Positions 1-10,643 of a DNA stretch of 64,000 nucleotides are shown piece after piece (position 1 is the first letter of the stretch; each line of letters opens with the position of its first letter). This DNA comes from Antedon mediterranea (taxonomy: Eukaryota; Echinodermata; Crinoidea; Comatulida; Antedonidae). The notes below the pieces were generated by a model. It had not been told where the DNA came from and did not search any database. It worked only from the letters and a program-made list of their open reading frames with translations. Position numbers and translations under genes: made by a program. The stretch is from NCBI RefSeq assembly GCF_964355755.1, contig NC_092672.1, positions 26,532,501-26,596,500 on the forward strand. The letters run 5' to 3'.

Positions 1-204
1 CCTAAGTTTATTTTGTGTTTTATGTAAGCAAACTTTATACATTACATCAGTTAATATAGAAAGGATTGTGTGACTGTAGGTCATTTGTAACGTTAGCATT
101 TTCCTGTATCGTATCAATATTGTTGCGTGAAAAGCAACCTGGTTTCTCAACCACTATAACTTTCCAATCTTCTTATTTACAGAGGAGTTATTTCATTTAG
201 GCCT

Positions 205-509
205 GTTACAACCGCTAATGTAGAAAACGCCAGCTAATGTCAAAACAACCGTTAATGTAGAACAATCCACCGCTAATATAGTAAAACCTCAAGCTAATGT
301 AGAAACACCAACAGCTTATGTAGTAAATAAAAATCAACACCAGCTAATGTAGAAACGGTCAACAGCTTATGTAGTAACGAAAATTGCCTCACAATTATGT
401 AGTTACTATCGCCAGCTAATGTAGAAAATGTTATATATTTTACAAAAATGTCTACATTAACGGTTGTTTCGACATTAGCTGGCGTTTTCTACATTACCTA
501 CGTTGTAAC
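205..509. mobile_element. MITE-like element with long terminal inverted repeats
   Basis: The left end (GTTACAACCGCTAATGTAG...) and the right end (...CTACATTACCTACGTTGTAAC) are inverted copies over roughly 58 bp with a few mismatches. The interior is built from irregularly spaced variants of GCTAATGTAGAAA and GCTTATGTAGTAA. It has no coding capacity, so it is a non-autonomous DNA element or foldback. No clear target-site duplication is seen. Confidence 0.7.
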
Positions 510-2040
510 AAGGCATATATACTTAAATCTAGACTTATCCACAATATCTCCTAAAAATACTTCAACGATGTACAAAAGATGTTTTATTCTAGTGAGCAAA
601 AGTTATAAAATGTGATGCATTTCCATTTTTCTGGGACCGGACTTGGTAACAGTTTTACCCAGCCTAAGGTCAATCATGTTAACACCACTTTCCAGTTATA
701 GTGTTTTATATCAGAATATTTCTAGGTAATTTTTTCTTTGTTACCACTCCATAAATAAGTTTTAAAACTTTGTTATGACAGTACAAATGTAGTAGTCCTA
801 TGCATTATAATGCATAAGACTATAATTATGTTGTCTATTATTATAACTGTGGTGATATCTTGATACCTAAATATGTGTTTTTGCGGCCATTTTCTAAGCA
901 CTTAAATTAATATGTATATTGCAGTTGAAATGTTTGACACTAAAGAAATATAAAAAGCATTGCAAAAACTGCTATAAAGTGGTAATTAGATCTACTATTT
1001 ATGTTTTTTGGTCAATTTTTTGGACATTTTCGCCATTGGTGCCATTTTGTTTAAAAAACCTATTTCGCGTACCTGGATTTTTATAGACTTTTAGTATGTT
1101 CATATAGGGACCTTATAGAAATGCATTGTGGTGAAAAAAAACCTGTTGCAATTTTGTCAACCTTTTACTAATTCTGAGCTTATTTTTCCTGTACTAAATA
1201 CCATATCAATGATAGTCCAGGATTATCCTTAGTCCTAGACTAGATAGTCCATAGTCCAGGACTAAGGATAGTCCCCTTTCATGAAAACGGGCCATTGTGT
1301 TTATCTCAGAGAAAATCGATTTTTGTTTGTCTGTGACACTTGCATTGTTATTAAAATACTTAGCGTTATCAAAACCTAACAGTAATTTTTTCAAACAACA
1401 ATAATTTTATTCCTCTTTTCTCCCATGCTTAATTTTCTTATACCAATATTTTAACAATCACATATTAATTCTCTAAGGAATCCCAAAATGTGTGATCAAA
1501 CACGAATCTTTTGCTTTGATGATTTTCATGTTTAAAACAGCCATTTTTCATTCATAATTCGTTAACAAGCCTTCATATTTTTTCTTTTCTTCAAAAGACA
1601 GTGTATTTATTAAAATATATGTTAATTTTTCTTCATTGAAAGGTTTAAGAACTAACGTAATATGTTTCTTCTTGGCGTTACTTTTTCTAAACCCAGAAAG
1701 AATTTAATATTTTCTGTCTCGGGTTTATCATCTTAATAAAAGCAAAACAGACTCGTTGTGTTTGCGCTTAAATTTCACATCGAAGTTATTAGACAATTTT
1801 TTTGGGGGGTAACAATTATATCGTTATTAGAAATTAAAACATAATTGCAAAATGGTGTTATTTATTGCATTGAAAATATTGTTGTTGTTTCTCTAGTCTC
1901 TGTCGATAACATAGGCATACGTCAAAAGCTAAAAATGACCAAAAATTACTTGAGCAAATACTGGATGGTAATTAATACATTGCCTATTTAATGAAAACCC
2001 ATTATTCTAAAACAACGAAATAAAAGTACTAAAATGAATA
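510..2040. other. Intergenic, no gene recognised
   Basis: AT-rich DNA with no convincing coding exon on either strand. The only structure I see is a short hairpin near 1213-1276. Confidence 0.6.
1213..1276. repeat. Short palindromic hairpin
   Basis: Variants of AGTCCAGGA and TCCTTAGTCCT occur in both orientations, so the segment can fold on itself. It could be a MITE end or a decayed foldback. The 62-codon minus-strand frame here shows no coding character. Confidence 0.45.
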
Positions 2041-2055
2041 AACAATCCGGAAGCA

Positions 2056-3170
2056 ATTGCACGGCTATTTGTTTGCTATTCATAGCTATATCAAGTATAG
2101 CAATTACACAGCTATTTGTTTGCTATTTATGGCTATATCAAATATAGCAATTGCACAGCTAGTTGCTTGCTATTCGTGGCTATATCAAGTATAGCAATTG
2201 CACAGCTAGTTGTTTGCTATTCGTGGCTATATCAAGTATAGCAATTGCACAGCTAGTTGTTTGCTATTCATGGCTATATCAAGTATAGCAATTACACAGC
2301 TATTTGTTTGCTATTTATGGCTATATCAAATATAGCAATTGCACAGCTAGTTGCTTGCTATTCGTGGCTATATCAAGTATAGCAATTGCACAGCTAGTTG
2401 TTTGCCATTCGTGGCTATATCAAATATAGCAATTGCACAGCTAGTTGCTTGCTATTCGTGGCTATATCAAGTATAGCAATTGCACAGCTAGTTGTTTGCT
2501 ATTCGTGGCTATATCAAATATAGCAATTGCACAGCTAGTTGTTTGCTATTCGTGGCTATATCAAATATAGCAATTGCACAGCTAGTTGTTTGCTATTCGT
2601 GGCTATATCAAATATAGCAATTGCACAGCTAGTTGTTTGCTATTCATGGCTATATCAAGTATAGCAATTGCACAGCTAGTTGTTTGCTATTCGTGGCTAT
2701 ATCAAATATAGCAATTGCACAGCTAGTTGTTTGCTATTCGTGGCTATATCAAATATAGCAATTGCACAGCTAGTTGTTTGCTATTCATGGCTATATCAAA
2801 TATAGCAATTGCACAGCTAGTTGTTTGCTATTCATGGCTATATCAAATATAGCAATTGCACAGCTAGTTGTTTGCTATTCGTGGCTATATCAAATATAGC
2901 AATTGCACAGCTAGTTGTTTGCTATTCGTGGCTATATCAAATATAGCAATTGCACAGCTAGTTGTTTGCTATTCATGGCTATATCAAGTATAGCAATTAC
3001 ACAGCTATTTATTTGCTACTTTTGCTATATCAAGTATAGCAATTGTAAGTTATTTATTTGCTATTTATGCTGTATTATCAGGTATAGCAAATACACAGCT
3101 ATTTAATTGCTATTTTTGCTGTATTAATTATTGCAATTGCAAGCTATTTGTTTGCTATGTATTGCTATGA
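2056..3170. repeat. Satellite array, 47-bp unit, about 23 copies
   Basis: A 47-bp unit containing TATAGCAATTGCACAGCTAG and TTTGCTATTCGTGGCTATAT repeats with one or two substitutions per copy; successive AGTTG positions are 47 bp apart. The units near 3010-3170 diverge and resemble the 56-bp units at 7836-8142 in inverted orientation. The array ends in GCTATGACCAATC, which is also found inverted beside that second block. Confidence 0.9.
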
Positions 3171-3429
3171 CCAATCCTGCACCTTAGTGGAAGCTTGAAC
3201 CTATCAATTAGTTGAGTTTACACATTTTAAAACTGTCAGAGTCTTAGATAAATAGCTTTCGTGTTGATACAGTTTCTTATTGATTATGTCCTCTGGGTTT
3301 TTTGTATCATTGCGGTGTATCATTACGCTTATGATTGGTTGAAGAGTTATAAAATGAAAATCTCAATAAAAAAGGAGAATTGTTATTTCTGTTTAAAATA
3401 TTTTAAAATGAGATTATAATGATCAGATA

Positions 3430-3515
3430 GACAGTGTATACCACAATCGGAAAACACCCCTATTTGTGGAAAATCGTTGAACCTAAATTCGTTTTAATTG
3501 TCAATAACTAATTAT
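3430..3515. repeat. Dispersed repeat, second copy at 18725-18815
   Basis: The segment starting GTGTATACCACAATCGG and running to TTTTAATTGTCAATAACTA recurs at 18725-18815 in the same orientation with about 85% identity by eye. It has no coding potential and probably derives from a transposon end. Confidence 0.6.
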
Positions 3516-3629
3516 CTAACTCAATTAAAAGAACCGAACACTATTAATTATGAATAACGATATCCCACAGGTTTGGAATAACATGGGTGATTGAGTGGGT
3601 TCGCTAATAGTAAACCGAAGAAGCAATTG

Positions 3630-6535
3630 TAAGCTTATAGTTGGGGAGCCAGGAAGGGTTTACCTGCACCCTCTAGCAAACTATGTTAACAATGTTTTTT
3701 TGCTTCCTTATATCAATACAAATCAATTTTTTGCTGTTGGCCGAAAAAAATTGGGATGCTTGGTCAGTACAGGGGCCAAAAGGTCAATATGGTTAAAGTT
3801 AGAACTGTGTGTAACTTGGTAACTACTTGATGTATTGGAATATTTTTTGTACCAAACTCCTCAGAAGACCCATATTTCTATTCACTCTAATGGGAAACTT
3901 TTGCCGAAATTGGACAGAAACCCCTTTTCTGACCACTGATCAAGAAATTGGCCATATGAATATCTCATCAACCGCTGGTCAAAAAGTGATAATTGTGGTC
4001 TCAGATTACTCACAAAGTATATGTTTATATTTGTTCTAATGTAATAAAAATTATAAAACTGTCAATAAACCCCTAATTTTGACCTTTGACTTATAGCCGG
4101 CACAAATATGCTTGGAGCACACTTTTCATATCTCAGAAATTGTTGGGCGGATATGGTCATAGTTTGTGTCAAGATACTCATAAAATACATATTTCTATTC
4201 ACTTTAATGGACAACTTTTGCTAAAAATGACCATGAAACTTTATTTTTGACCATTGGTCAAGAAAATAGCCATATCAATATCTCAGCAACCACTAGTCAG
4301 AAAGTTATAATTTTAGTTTCAAATTACTCGCAAAATATACATATATTTATATTTGCTCTAATACAACAGAAATACACAAAATGTTAAAAAAACACCTTAT
4401 TTTGAGATTTAACCTATAGCTGGTACAGACATTTTTGCGTGGAGCACACATATATTTTTAATAACTAGCGAATGTTGTTTTTGCTTAATATCAAAATACA
4501 CTCATATTGATATCACTCTAATGAACAAGTGCCAAAAGACATATCATGAACACTGATCAAGAAAATTACCATAGAAATATTTACCAACTAGGTAGTTTTG
4601 GTCCCAAAATACTAGGAATGAATATGTTTAAAAACGAAATAACAAGTTATGAAAAAGTGGAGCCTTACTTTTCAGGTATCACATGATAAATTGAAACGCG
4701 TTGCCCACGATACACCATACGGTAGGCTACTCCAGGCCCGTAAACTAGTTTTTATAGAGGGGTTCGAATTTGAAAGCCTTTGATAGACCTACCAATTACG
4801 ATTACAATATTTCACTTAAAACTATACCCAGTTTCTTGCTTGTGTTTAATAAAATTATGAAAATCTAAAGAAAAATCAAAGAAAACCGTTACTACAGTAG
4901 TATGACTATGTTATAATAATCCTAAAGGACATTATTGTTATTTACTCATCTCCTCCTTTTTGTTGGATTTACTAATAATTTAAGAAGCAAATAAATGAAT
5001 GAACATTGAATAGTAAACCATCATACTACATCAGTGCGCATGTGATTTTAATATTCTAAATGTATATTTTAGTATCCTAAATATAGGTTTGTGAATAAAG
5101 ATTAACTAATTTACATATTTTTGTTTATTTGTATTAAAAAGATTCAATATAACTTAGTATGTTGCATCAAACAGGTTATTGTAATGGAGGTGGGAAACAT
5201 TGTAACATCTGAACAAAACAAACCTAAGTTCTTTAGAATTAAATTATTAATTTTTAGTTTTAATTATAATCACATATACTGAGTAGTATGAATGATGTTT
5301 AAGGTTTACTGTGCAATGTCATAACAAACATGGTAAGCTTCTTAATTGTATTAGTTGTAAATTATAATAATTTAGTGATTCCAAACCATAATATATAGTC
5401 ATACTACGGTTACTTTGATTTGTTGTTATTGTTCAACTATGGTTTTAAAATATGTAACAGTATACTGTATAGCATTTGTCATTCATTTACCGAAGTTCTT
5501 TAAAATTGTTAAACAGTGATATAGTTTATATTGTAATTATAATACTAAATATTGATAATGATCTTGGTGATAAGAGATTTAACTGTGATGTTATTCATTA
5601 AAATTAATAGAATTATCTACTTAGGACTTCCGATACAAAGTATTCATAGTATATACCATACTCGCACAACAGTCAATGATATTTTGATATTAAGCAAGAC
5701 AATTCGCTAGTTATTAAAAATGTAAGTGTGCTCCACGAAAAAATGTTTGTACCAGCTATAGGTTAAATGTCAAAATAAGGTGTTTTCAAACATTTTGTGT
5801 ATTTCTGTTGTATTAGAGCAAATATAATTATATATATTGCGAGTAATTTGAGAATAAAATTATAACTTTTGACTAGTGGCTGCTGAGATATTGATTTGGC
5901 TATTTTCTTGACCAATGGTCAAAAATTTCACAGTCATTTTTGGCAAAAATTGTCCATGAAAGTGAATAGAAATATGTATCTTCTGAGTATTTTGACACCA
6001 ACTATGACCATATCCGCCCACAAATTTTTGAGATATGAAAAGTGTGCTCCAAGCCAACAATATTTGTGCCGGCTATATGTCAAAGGTCAAAATTAAGGGT
6101 TTATTGACAGTTTTATGATTTTTGTTACATTAGAACAAATATAAACATATACTGTGCGAGTAATTTGAGACCACAATTATCCTTTTCTGACCACTGGTTG
6201 CTGAGATATTTATATGGCCAATTTATTGACCAGTGGTCAGAAAGGGGGTTTCTGTCCACTTTTGGCAAAAGTTTCTTATTAGAGTGAATAGAAATATGGG
6301 TCTTCTGAGGAGTTTGGTACAAACAATATTCCAATACACCCAGTAGTTACTAAGTTACGCAAAGTCTTAACTTTGACCATATTGACCTTTTGGCCCCTGT
6401 ACTGACCGAGCACCCCAATTTTTTTTCGGCCAACAGCAAAAACTTGATTTGTATTGATATAAGGAAGCGAAAAAACATTGTTGGCATAGTTTGCTAGAGG
6501 GTGCAGGTAAACCCCTTCCGGCTCCCCAACTATTA
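3630..6535. mobile_element. Foldback element 1, arms about 870 bp
   Basis: Left arm about 3630-4510 and right arm about 5670-6535 are inverted copies: TAGTTGGGGAGCCAGGAAGG at the left matches the complement of the right end, and the inner ends share the complement of TTCGCTAGTTATTAAAAATG. Each arm is itself made of diverged units of about 300 bp, each containing a 'TTCTATTCACT..AATGG' block followed by a 'TGACCA.TGGTCA' block. The roughly 1.15-kb loop (4511-5669) is AT-rich and shows no transposase. Short mirror-image open frames in the arms are artefacts of this symmetry. Confidence 0.75.
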
Positions 6536-6589
6536 CGGATGTTTCTTGCTCTTGTTATGATAACCTTAGGCCTAATTTATTCTTTAACA

Positions 6590-7490
6590 GTTTTGATACA
6601 CACAACTTCTCTGAAGAGAAGGATGCGATCAGACGGATGGTTAATGCTGGGGGTCAGTTAGATTGTGTAACGACAAATGAGATAGAAGTTCGTATACTTT
6701 TTAACGCCTTAACTCATGTAAGGCGATAAAGTATTGCATATCACACTCTTAAATCATGTGTTGACCAACTATGTTACGTATTTATATAAATATCTTTAAT
6801 ATTTGTTTCAGTCGTCAAACTATTCCCAACATATGGAAAACCTCTTGTATAGTTCCTATTCCAAAGAAATCGTTCATCGAATGCATAAATAACCTAAGCC
6901 CTATTGCGCTTACGTCAGTTGCCATGAAAGTGTGTGAGAAATGTATAATACCGGCTAAGGCCTGATCTTGTTATGGATTTTGTCGACCCCCTGCAATTTG
7001 CATATTCCAGCAAACGTTATAGCACGGAAGACGCAATTGTATACAAATTACATAAATTATATTCACATTTAGATAATTATAGTAAAGGTATGAACGTTAG
7101 GATAATGTACTACGGTTTCTCATCAGCATTCAATACGATACAACCCCATCTCCTTGCTCATAAGTTACTTGGTATGGGTGTTGCGAATCAATTGGTCGGT
7201 ATCATTCTCGATACAAGTGAACGATTATGTGAGGTCTGGGCGCATTGTGACCAATACGAGTGCACCCCAGAGCACGGTATTGGCAACTTTCCTTTTTACG
7301 TTATATACATCCGATTTTCGATCCAATCATGTTGACTGTCCAGTAATTAAGTTTGCTGATGATGCATTGCTTGGGCTAATACGGTACGATATAACAACAG
7401 TCATTATAGGACTGAAATTGTTAACTTTGTTAATTATTGTGATTATATCTACCTTAAACTTAATATTACCAAAATAATTCTGAGCTTTCG
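6590..7490 (+). pseudogene. Decayed non-LTR retrotransposon reverse transcriptase
   Basis: Translation in shifting plus-strand frames gives reverse-transcriptase blocks in the right order: EVRILFNALTHVRR near 6690, an IPNIWKTSCIVPIPKK block (6820-6870), then DFVDPLQFAYSSKRYSTEDA (6973 on), then SSAFNTIQPHLLAHKLLGMG (about 7120-7190). The catalytic box KFADDALLG follows near 7350, in the frame that opens at 7154. At least two frameshifts and several stops separate the blocks, so it is dead. It abuts the right arm of the foldback at 3630-6535 and could have been carried with it. The layout resembles CR1/jockey-type LINEs; the clade is not determined. Confidence 0.75.
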
Positions 7491-7830
7491 CTCACAGCGT
7501 ACCTTTATTCATACTTCACCTCTATCTGACATGAAGCTTGGACGATTTTACTCACGCTTTTACCCTTAGATTCACGATTTTGATGTTTTCCTGTTTATCT
7601 GTAGTTTTTGTTGGACAAGTTTTATTGCATTTTCTATGATCTGATTGCATCGACGAAGCTGCCTTTGAGTGGATTTTGACACATTATTAGTGTAGGCTAA
7701 ACTACGTATCTGCGTGTGTGCTGACACGCCTTCAAATCACCCGCCAGTGTGCTAGTGACGTCACTCGTTGTAATACCACTCCTCAAGCCTAACTCCCGAG
7801 CGGCCGTGACCTGGCATCATACACTAAGGC
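7491..7830. other. No gene recognised
   Basis: Transition between the LINE remnant and the satellite block. It is somewhat richer in G+C near 7700-7830 (short CpG-containing stretch). No exon or RNA gene is visible. Confidence 0.4.
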
Positions 7831-7835
7831 GCATG

Positions 7836-8142
7836 ATTGGTCATAGCAATAAATAGCAAACAAATAGCTGTGTAAATGCTATACCTGATACAGCAATAAT
7901 AGCAATTAATAGCAAACAAATAGCTGTGTAATTTCTATACATGATACAGCAATAATAGCAATTAACAGCAAACAAATAGCTGTGTAATTGCTATACCTTT
8001 TACAGCAATAATAGCAAATAATAGCAAACACATAGCTGTGTAATTGCTATACCTGATACAGCAATAATAGCAAATAATAGCAAACAAATAGCTGTATAAT
8101 TGCTATATATGATACAGCAATAATAGCAATTAATAGCAAAGC
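7836..8142. repeat. Satellite block, 56-bp unit, about 5 copies
   Basis: TAGCTGTG recurs at 7865, 7921, 7977, 8033 and 8089, giving a 56-bp unit of the type AATAGCAAACAAATAGCTGT. It is the inverted counterpart of the 47-bp satellite at 2056-3170. Both blocks meet the sequence GACCAATC/GATTGGTC on the side facing the interior. Confidence 0.85.
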
Positions 8143-8145
8143 TCC

Positions 8146-9115
8146 TCTTCATTACAATTATTTAAACAGAGATCAAAAGGTTATTTTTGTGAAATTCTTA
8201 GATTAAGAGAAATTTAATTTGCTATAGGCCTATGTTTGTGTATTATGTTTAAGTAATTGTGGTTTCCTTGTTTATTCTGTTATATTTGTTTAGGACCACA
8301 ATGGAAATAAGTTTGCCGTCTCGGTACTTTTTTGTGTTTTTATCCTATTGATTTTATATCAGAATAAAGAAATAAAAAAAAAACTAAAGAACTTGTAATT
8401 GAATTTCTTACAATGTTCTACCAATCCGTTATTTGTGGTGTATGGGCTTGTTGTTTTACAGCGTGGGGTAGTAGCGCATTGAAAGAGGACATTTTTAGGA
8501 TCAATCGCATAAAAAAGAAAGTAGGTAATTATTAATAACTAGCTCTACTTTGCTCTAAGTGCTGAGTCTGTTCACCACACACGTGTGATGAGACTGTCCA
8601 CATGTATCCTAGATGATAATGGTCATCCACTTCATGATAGATAGGCGGATCAGATAAATATTATACCTAGAAGTGGTAGGATTTGACTGCCATACTCCCG
8701 CACCAATCGTTATCTTTATTCCTTTGTCCCAATGAGCATCAAGTTTTTCAATATGAATTATATGGGATAACGCACTGCAAAACATTGAAATAAAAAATAT
8801 ATAAGAATAGTGATAGCAATAATAACGTAATTAGTGGTAATATAACAGTAGTCAATAAACAATCTTGACATCCAGCTCTTTAAACGTACTCCTTTATTGG
8901 GTTATTATAAACCTTACATCGCCATGATGTATCTCACCTCTTCAACCCACGAGGTTCTCTCTATATAGCGTATATATTAACTTCTGGGGTTACATAAGTA
9001 CTGGGGTGTGTTTCTAAATATATTTATTGGTGCATGTCTTCTCTTTATATGTATTGTTTTTATCGTACTTTTTATAATAATCATTACTATATAAAGTTTC
9101 TGATATTAATATTTT

Positions 9116-9136
<21 letters not shown>
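8146..9136. other. Intergenic, no gene recognised
   Basis: AT-rich, with a short (TA)n run near 9117-9135. No coding exon, RNA gene or transposon end was recognised. Confidence 0.5.
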
Positions 9137-9146
<10 letters not shown>

Positions 9147-9166
9147 GAATTGGATAGAACACGGGC

Positions 9167-9209
9167 GTCTATTACACGGTGTTTCACGTTAAACGATCTT
9201 CAGATAGAC
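9167..9209 (-). ncRNA. Hammerhead ribozyme motif, left arm
   Basis: The complement of this segment gives stem I GTCTAT/ATAGAC (6 bp, perfect), core CTGAAGA (consensus CUGANGA), a short stem II in TCGTTTAACGT, GAAA, a very short stem III (ACA-CCG-TGT) and the cleavage triplet GTA. It is a mirror copy of the motif at 9555-9597. The pair 10.1/11.1 would be U-U, which weakens stem II. Activity is not proven. Confidence 0.6.
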
Positions 9210-9313
9210 TGAACAATACCGTATCTCGAGGTGTTATAAGGCTTTAGTCAGGTGGTATGTAAATTTTCTTGTTATGACGACATTTTGAAATCAGTACAAA
9301 GTACGTATGGTCT

Positions 9314-9520
9314 TTGAAAAGTAATGACGTAATGTTTACAATTAAATGGAAAGTAATTAAATATTCCTCCACTAAGAACGCCGCTTATGGGCGTTGTAGT
9401 CTTTGTTTAGATGAAAAGCTATGTATTCTAAATGCAAACAAAACAAATTTGTTAAGTAAAAGGTCTGAACTGATTTCAAAATGTCGTCATAACAAGAAAA
9501 TTTACATACCACCTGACTAA
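9314..9520 (+). pseudogene. C-terminal fragment of a Penelope-like (GIY-YIG type) ORF
   Basis: The 68-codon frame contains FTIKWKVIKYSS, then CSLCLDEKLCILNA, then LLSKRSELISKCRHNKKI before its stop. The pattern C-x2-CL.EK..I...LL.KR.E....CRH..K is the conserved end of proteins from Penelope-like or related GIY-YIG retroelements, as I recall it. The stop is followed directly by the pseudo-LTR-like arm with the hammerhead motif, which is the expected order for a 3' end. The 5' part is absent because the sequence turns into the inverted arm. Family assignment is from memory. Confidence 0.55.
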
Positions 9521-9554
9521 AGCCTTATAACACCTCGAGATACGGTATTGTTCA

Positions 9555-9597
9555 GTCTATCTGAAGATCGTTTAACGTGAAACACCGTGTAATAGAC
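9555..9597 (+). ncRNA. Hammerhead ribozyme motif, right arm
   Basis: Stem I is GTCTAT (9555-9560) paired with ATAGAC (9592-9597). The core CTGAAGA is at 9561-9567, stem II region TCGTTTAACGT follows, then GAAA (9579-9582), stem III ACA/TGT with a 3-nt loop, and triplet GTA ending at 9591, the predicted cleavage site. This is type I topology with a tiny stem III, as described for Penelope-associated hammerheads. The weakest point is a U-U at the base of stem II. Confidence 0.65.
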
Positions 9598-9827
9598 GCC
9601 CGTTTTCTATCCAATTCATAAATATATATTCGCTCTTGATTTCAATTGAGCACTTTTGCTGCCTCAACGCATCTATAGAAATATATTTAAATATTTTAAT
9701 TGTATTAACTCTGAGCAAATGAATTTCTCCTTTGAAGATCAATAGAATTATTCTGATTCTGATTATTTAGTCTGGACTGGAATCTAAAAGTACTTTACTA
9801 CTTGAGAAAAGCGTCCCTGATAAAATG

Positions 9828-10380
9828 CTATTATTATTATTATTATTATTATTTATTGCCAAAAACCAGTTACAAACAAACAAAACACAGAAACTAAGGG
9901 AGTAGGCAGGAACCTAAAAGTGAACCTAATCACTATAACAAGAGTTCAGGTTCCGTACTCCCAAAGTAACAACAATGATATAAAATAAACTATATAAAAA
10001 TATTAAAAAAACAAATAGACGAATCAACAGTGTCAATATAAAATAAACGGATAAAATACATAATAGTCGATTCAACAAAGTCAATATAAAACATGTGATT
10101 TAAGTGAATTTAAAAATATTTGAAAACTGTCTAAAATTAAAGAATTTTTAATCATTTCCGGTAATTCTTCCCACAACCTAGGGAATATATTAATAGCGGA
10201 ATGATGAAGACAATTGGTTCGAGCATAGTGATGAATGAACTTAAGTGTATCAAGGTGACGGCCATTAAACAACTAAAGATTGACGAACACTACTACAATC
10301 AACCGTTCCAATAAGTGATTTACAAACAAAGGATAACAGAAGATAATTTCTTCGATTAGATAGTGTAGGCCAATTTAGCT
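9828..10380 (-). pseudogene. 3' end of a non-LTR retrotransposon with (AAT)n tail
   Basis: On the minus strand the sequence reads RRNYLLLSFVCKSLIGTV (near 10350), then, after a break, a frame from 10272 to 10081 with HYARTNCLHHSAINIFPRLW followed by a leucine/serine-rich end. This is the typical C-terminus of a LINE polyprotein (R-T/N...FP.R.W..LP). The following untranslated region runs into an (ATT)n microsatellite at 9828-9855, which on the minus strand is an (AAT)n tail. The element is strongly 5'-truncated and frame-disrupted. Confidence 0.7.
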
Positions 10381-10643
10381 TAGTGAGACTATACACCCTT
10401 TAACATCATCTTATGTTACAGGCCATTATAACCGAAATTCCGAAATAAAATCTACCCACTGTTTTCCGACACTAATTTTAAAATGCATACATTATTTGAT
10501 AAAGTGATGTACATACAAAAGATAATGACAGTGTCATCACAATTACCAAACAATTGGTTACTCAAATAAATTCTTAAATAACATGTTGTTCTTTCTTATT
10601 TCATAGGACAGATCACATCATTGAATAGGAAAAGTGAATTGGT

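Larger units (their letters stand above)
9139..9628. mobile_element. Penelope-like terminal fragment with near-perfect inverted arms
   Basis: Arms 9139-9295 and 9469-9628 are inverted copies with only about one visible mismatch inside the unique part (GAACACGGG versus GAAAACGGG), so the structure is young. The roughly 170-bp spacer and right arm encode the C-terminus of a retroelement protein ending at 9520. Both arms carry a hammerhead-ribozyme motif. Penelope-like elements are known to have inverted terminal copies and hammerhead motifs in their pseudo-LTRs, which fits. Most of the element, including its reverse transcriptase, is missing. Confidence 0.65.

Noticed and set aside
2056..3170. 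CRISPR-like array
   Set aside because: The 47-bp units are contiguous and similar along their full length, with no unique spacers and no cas genes, and the genome is eukaryotic. It is a satellite.
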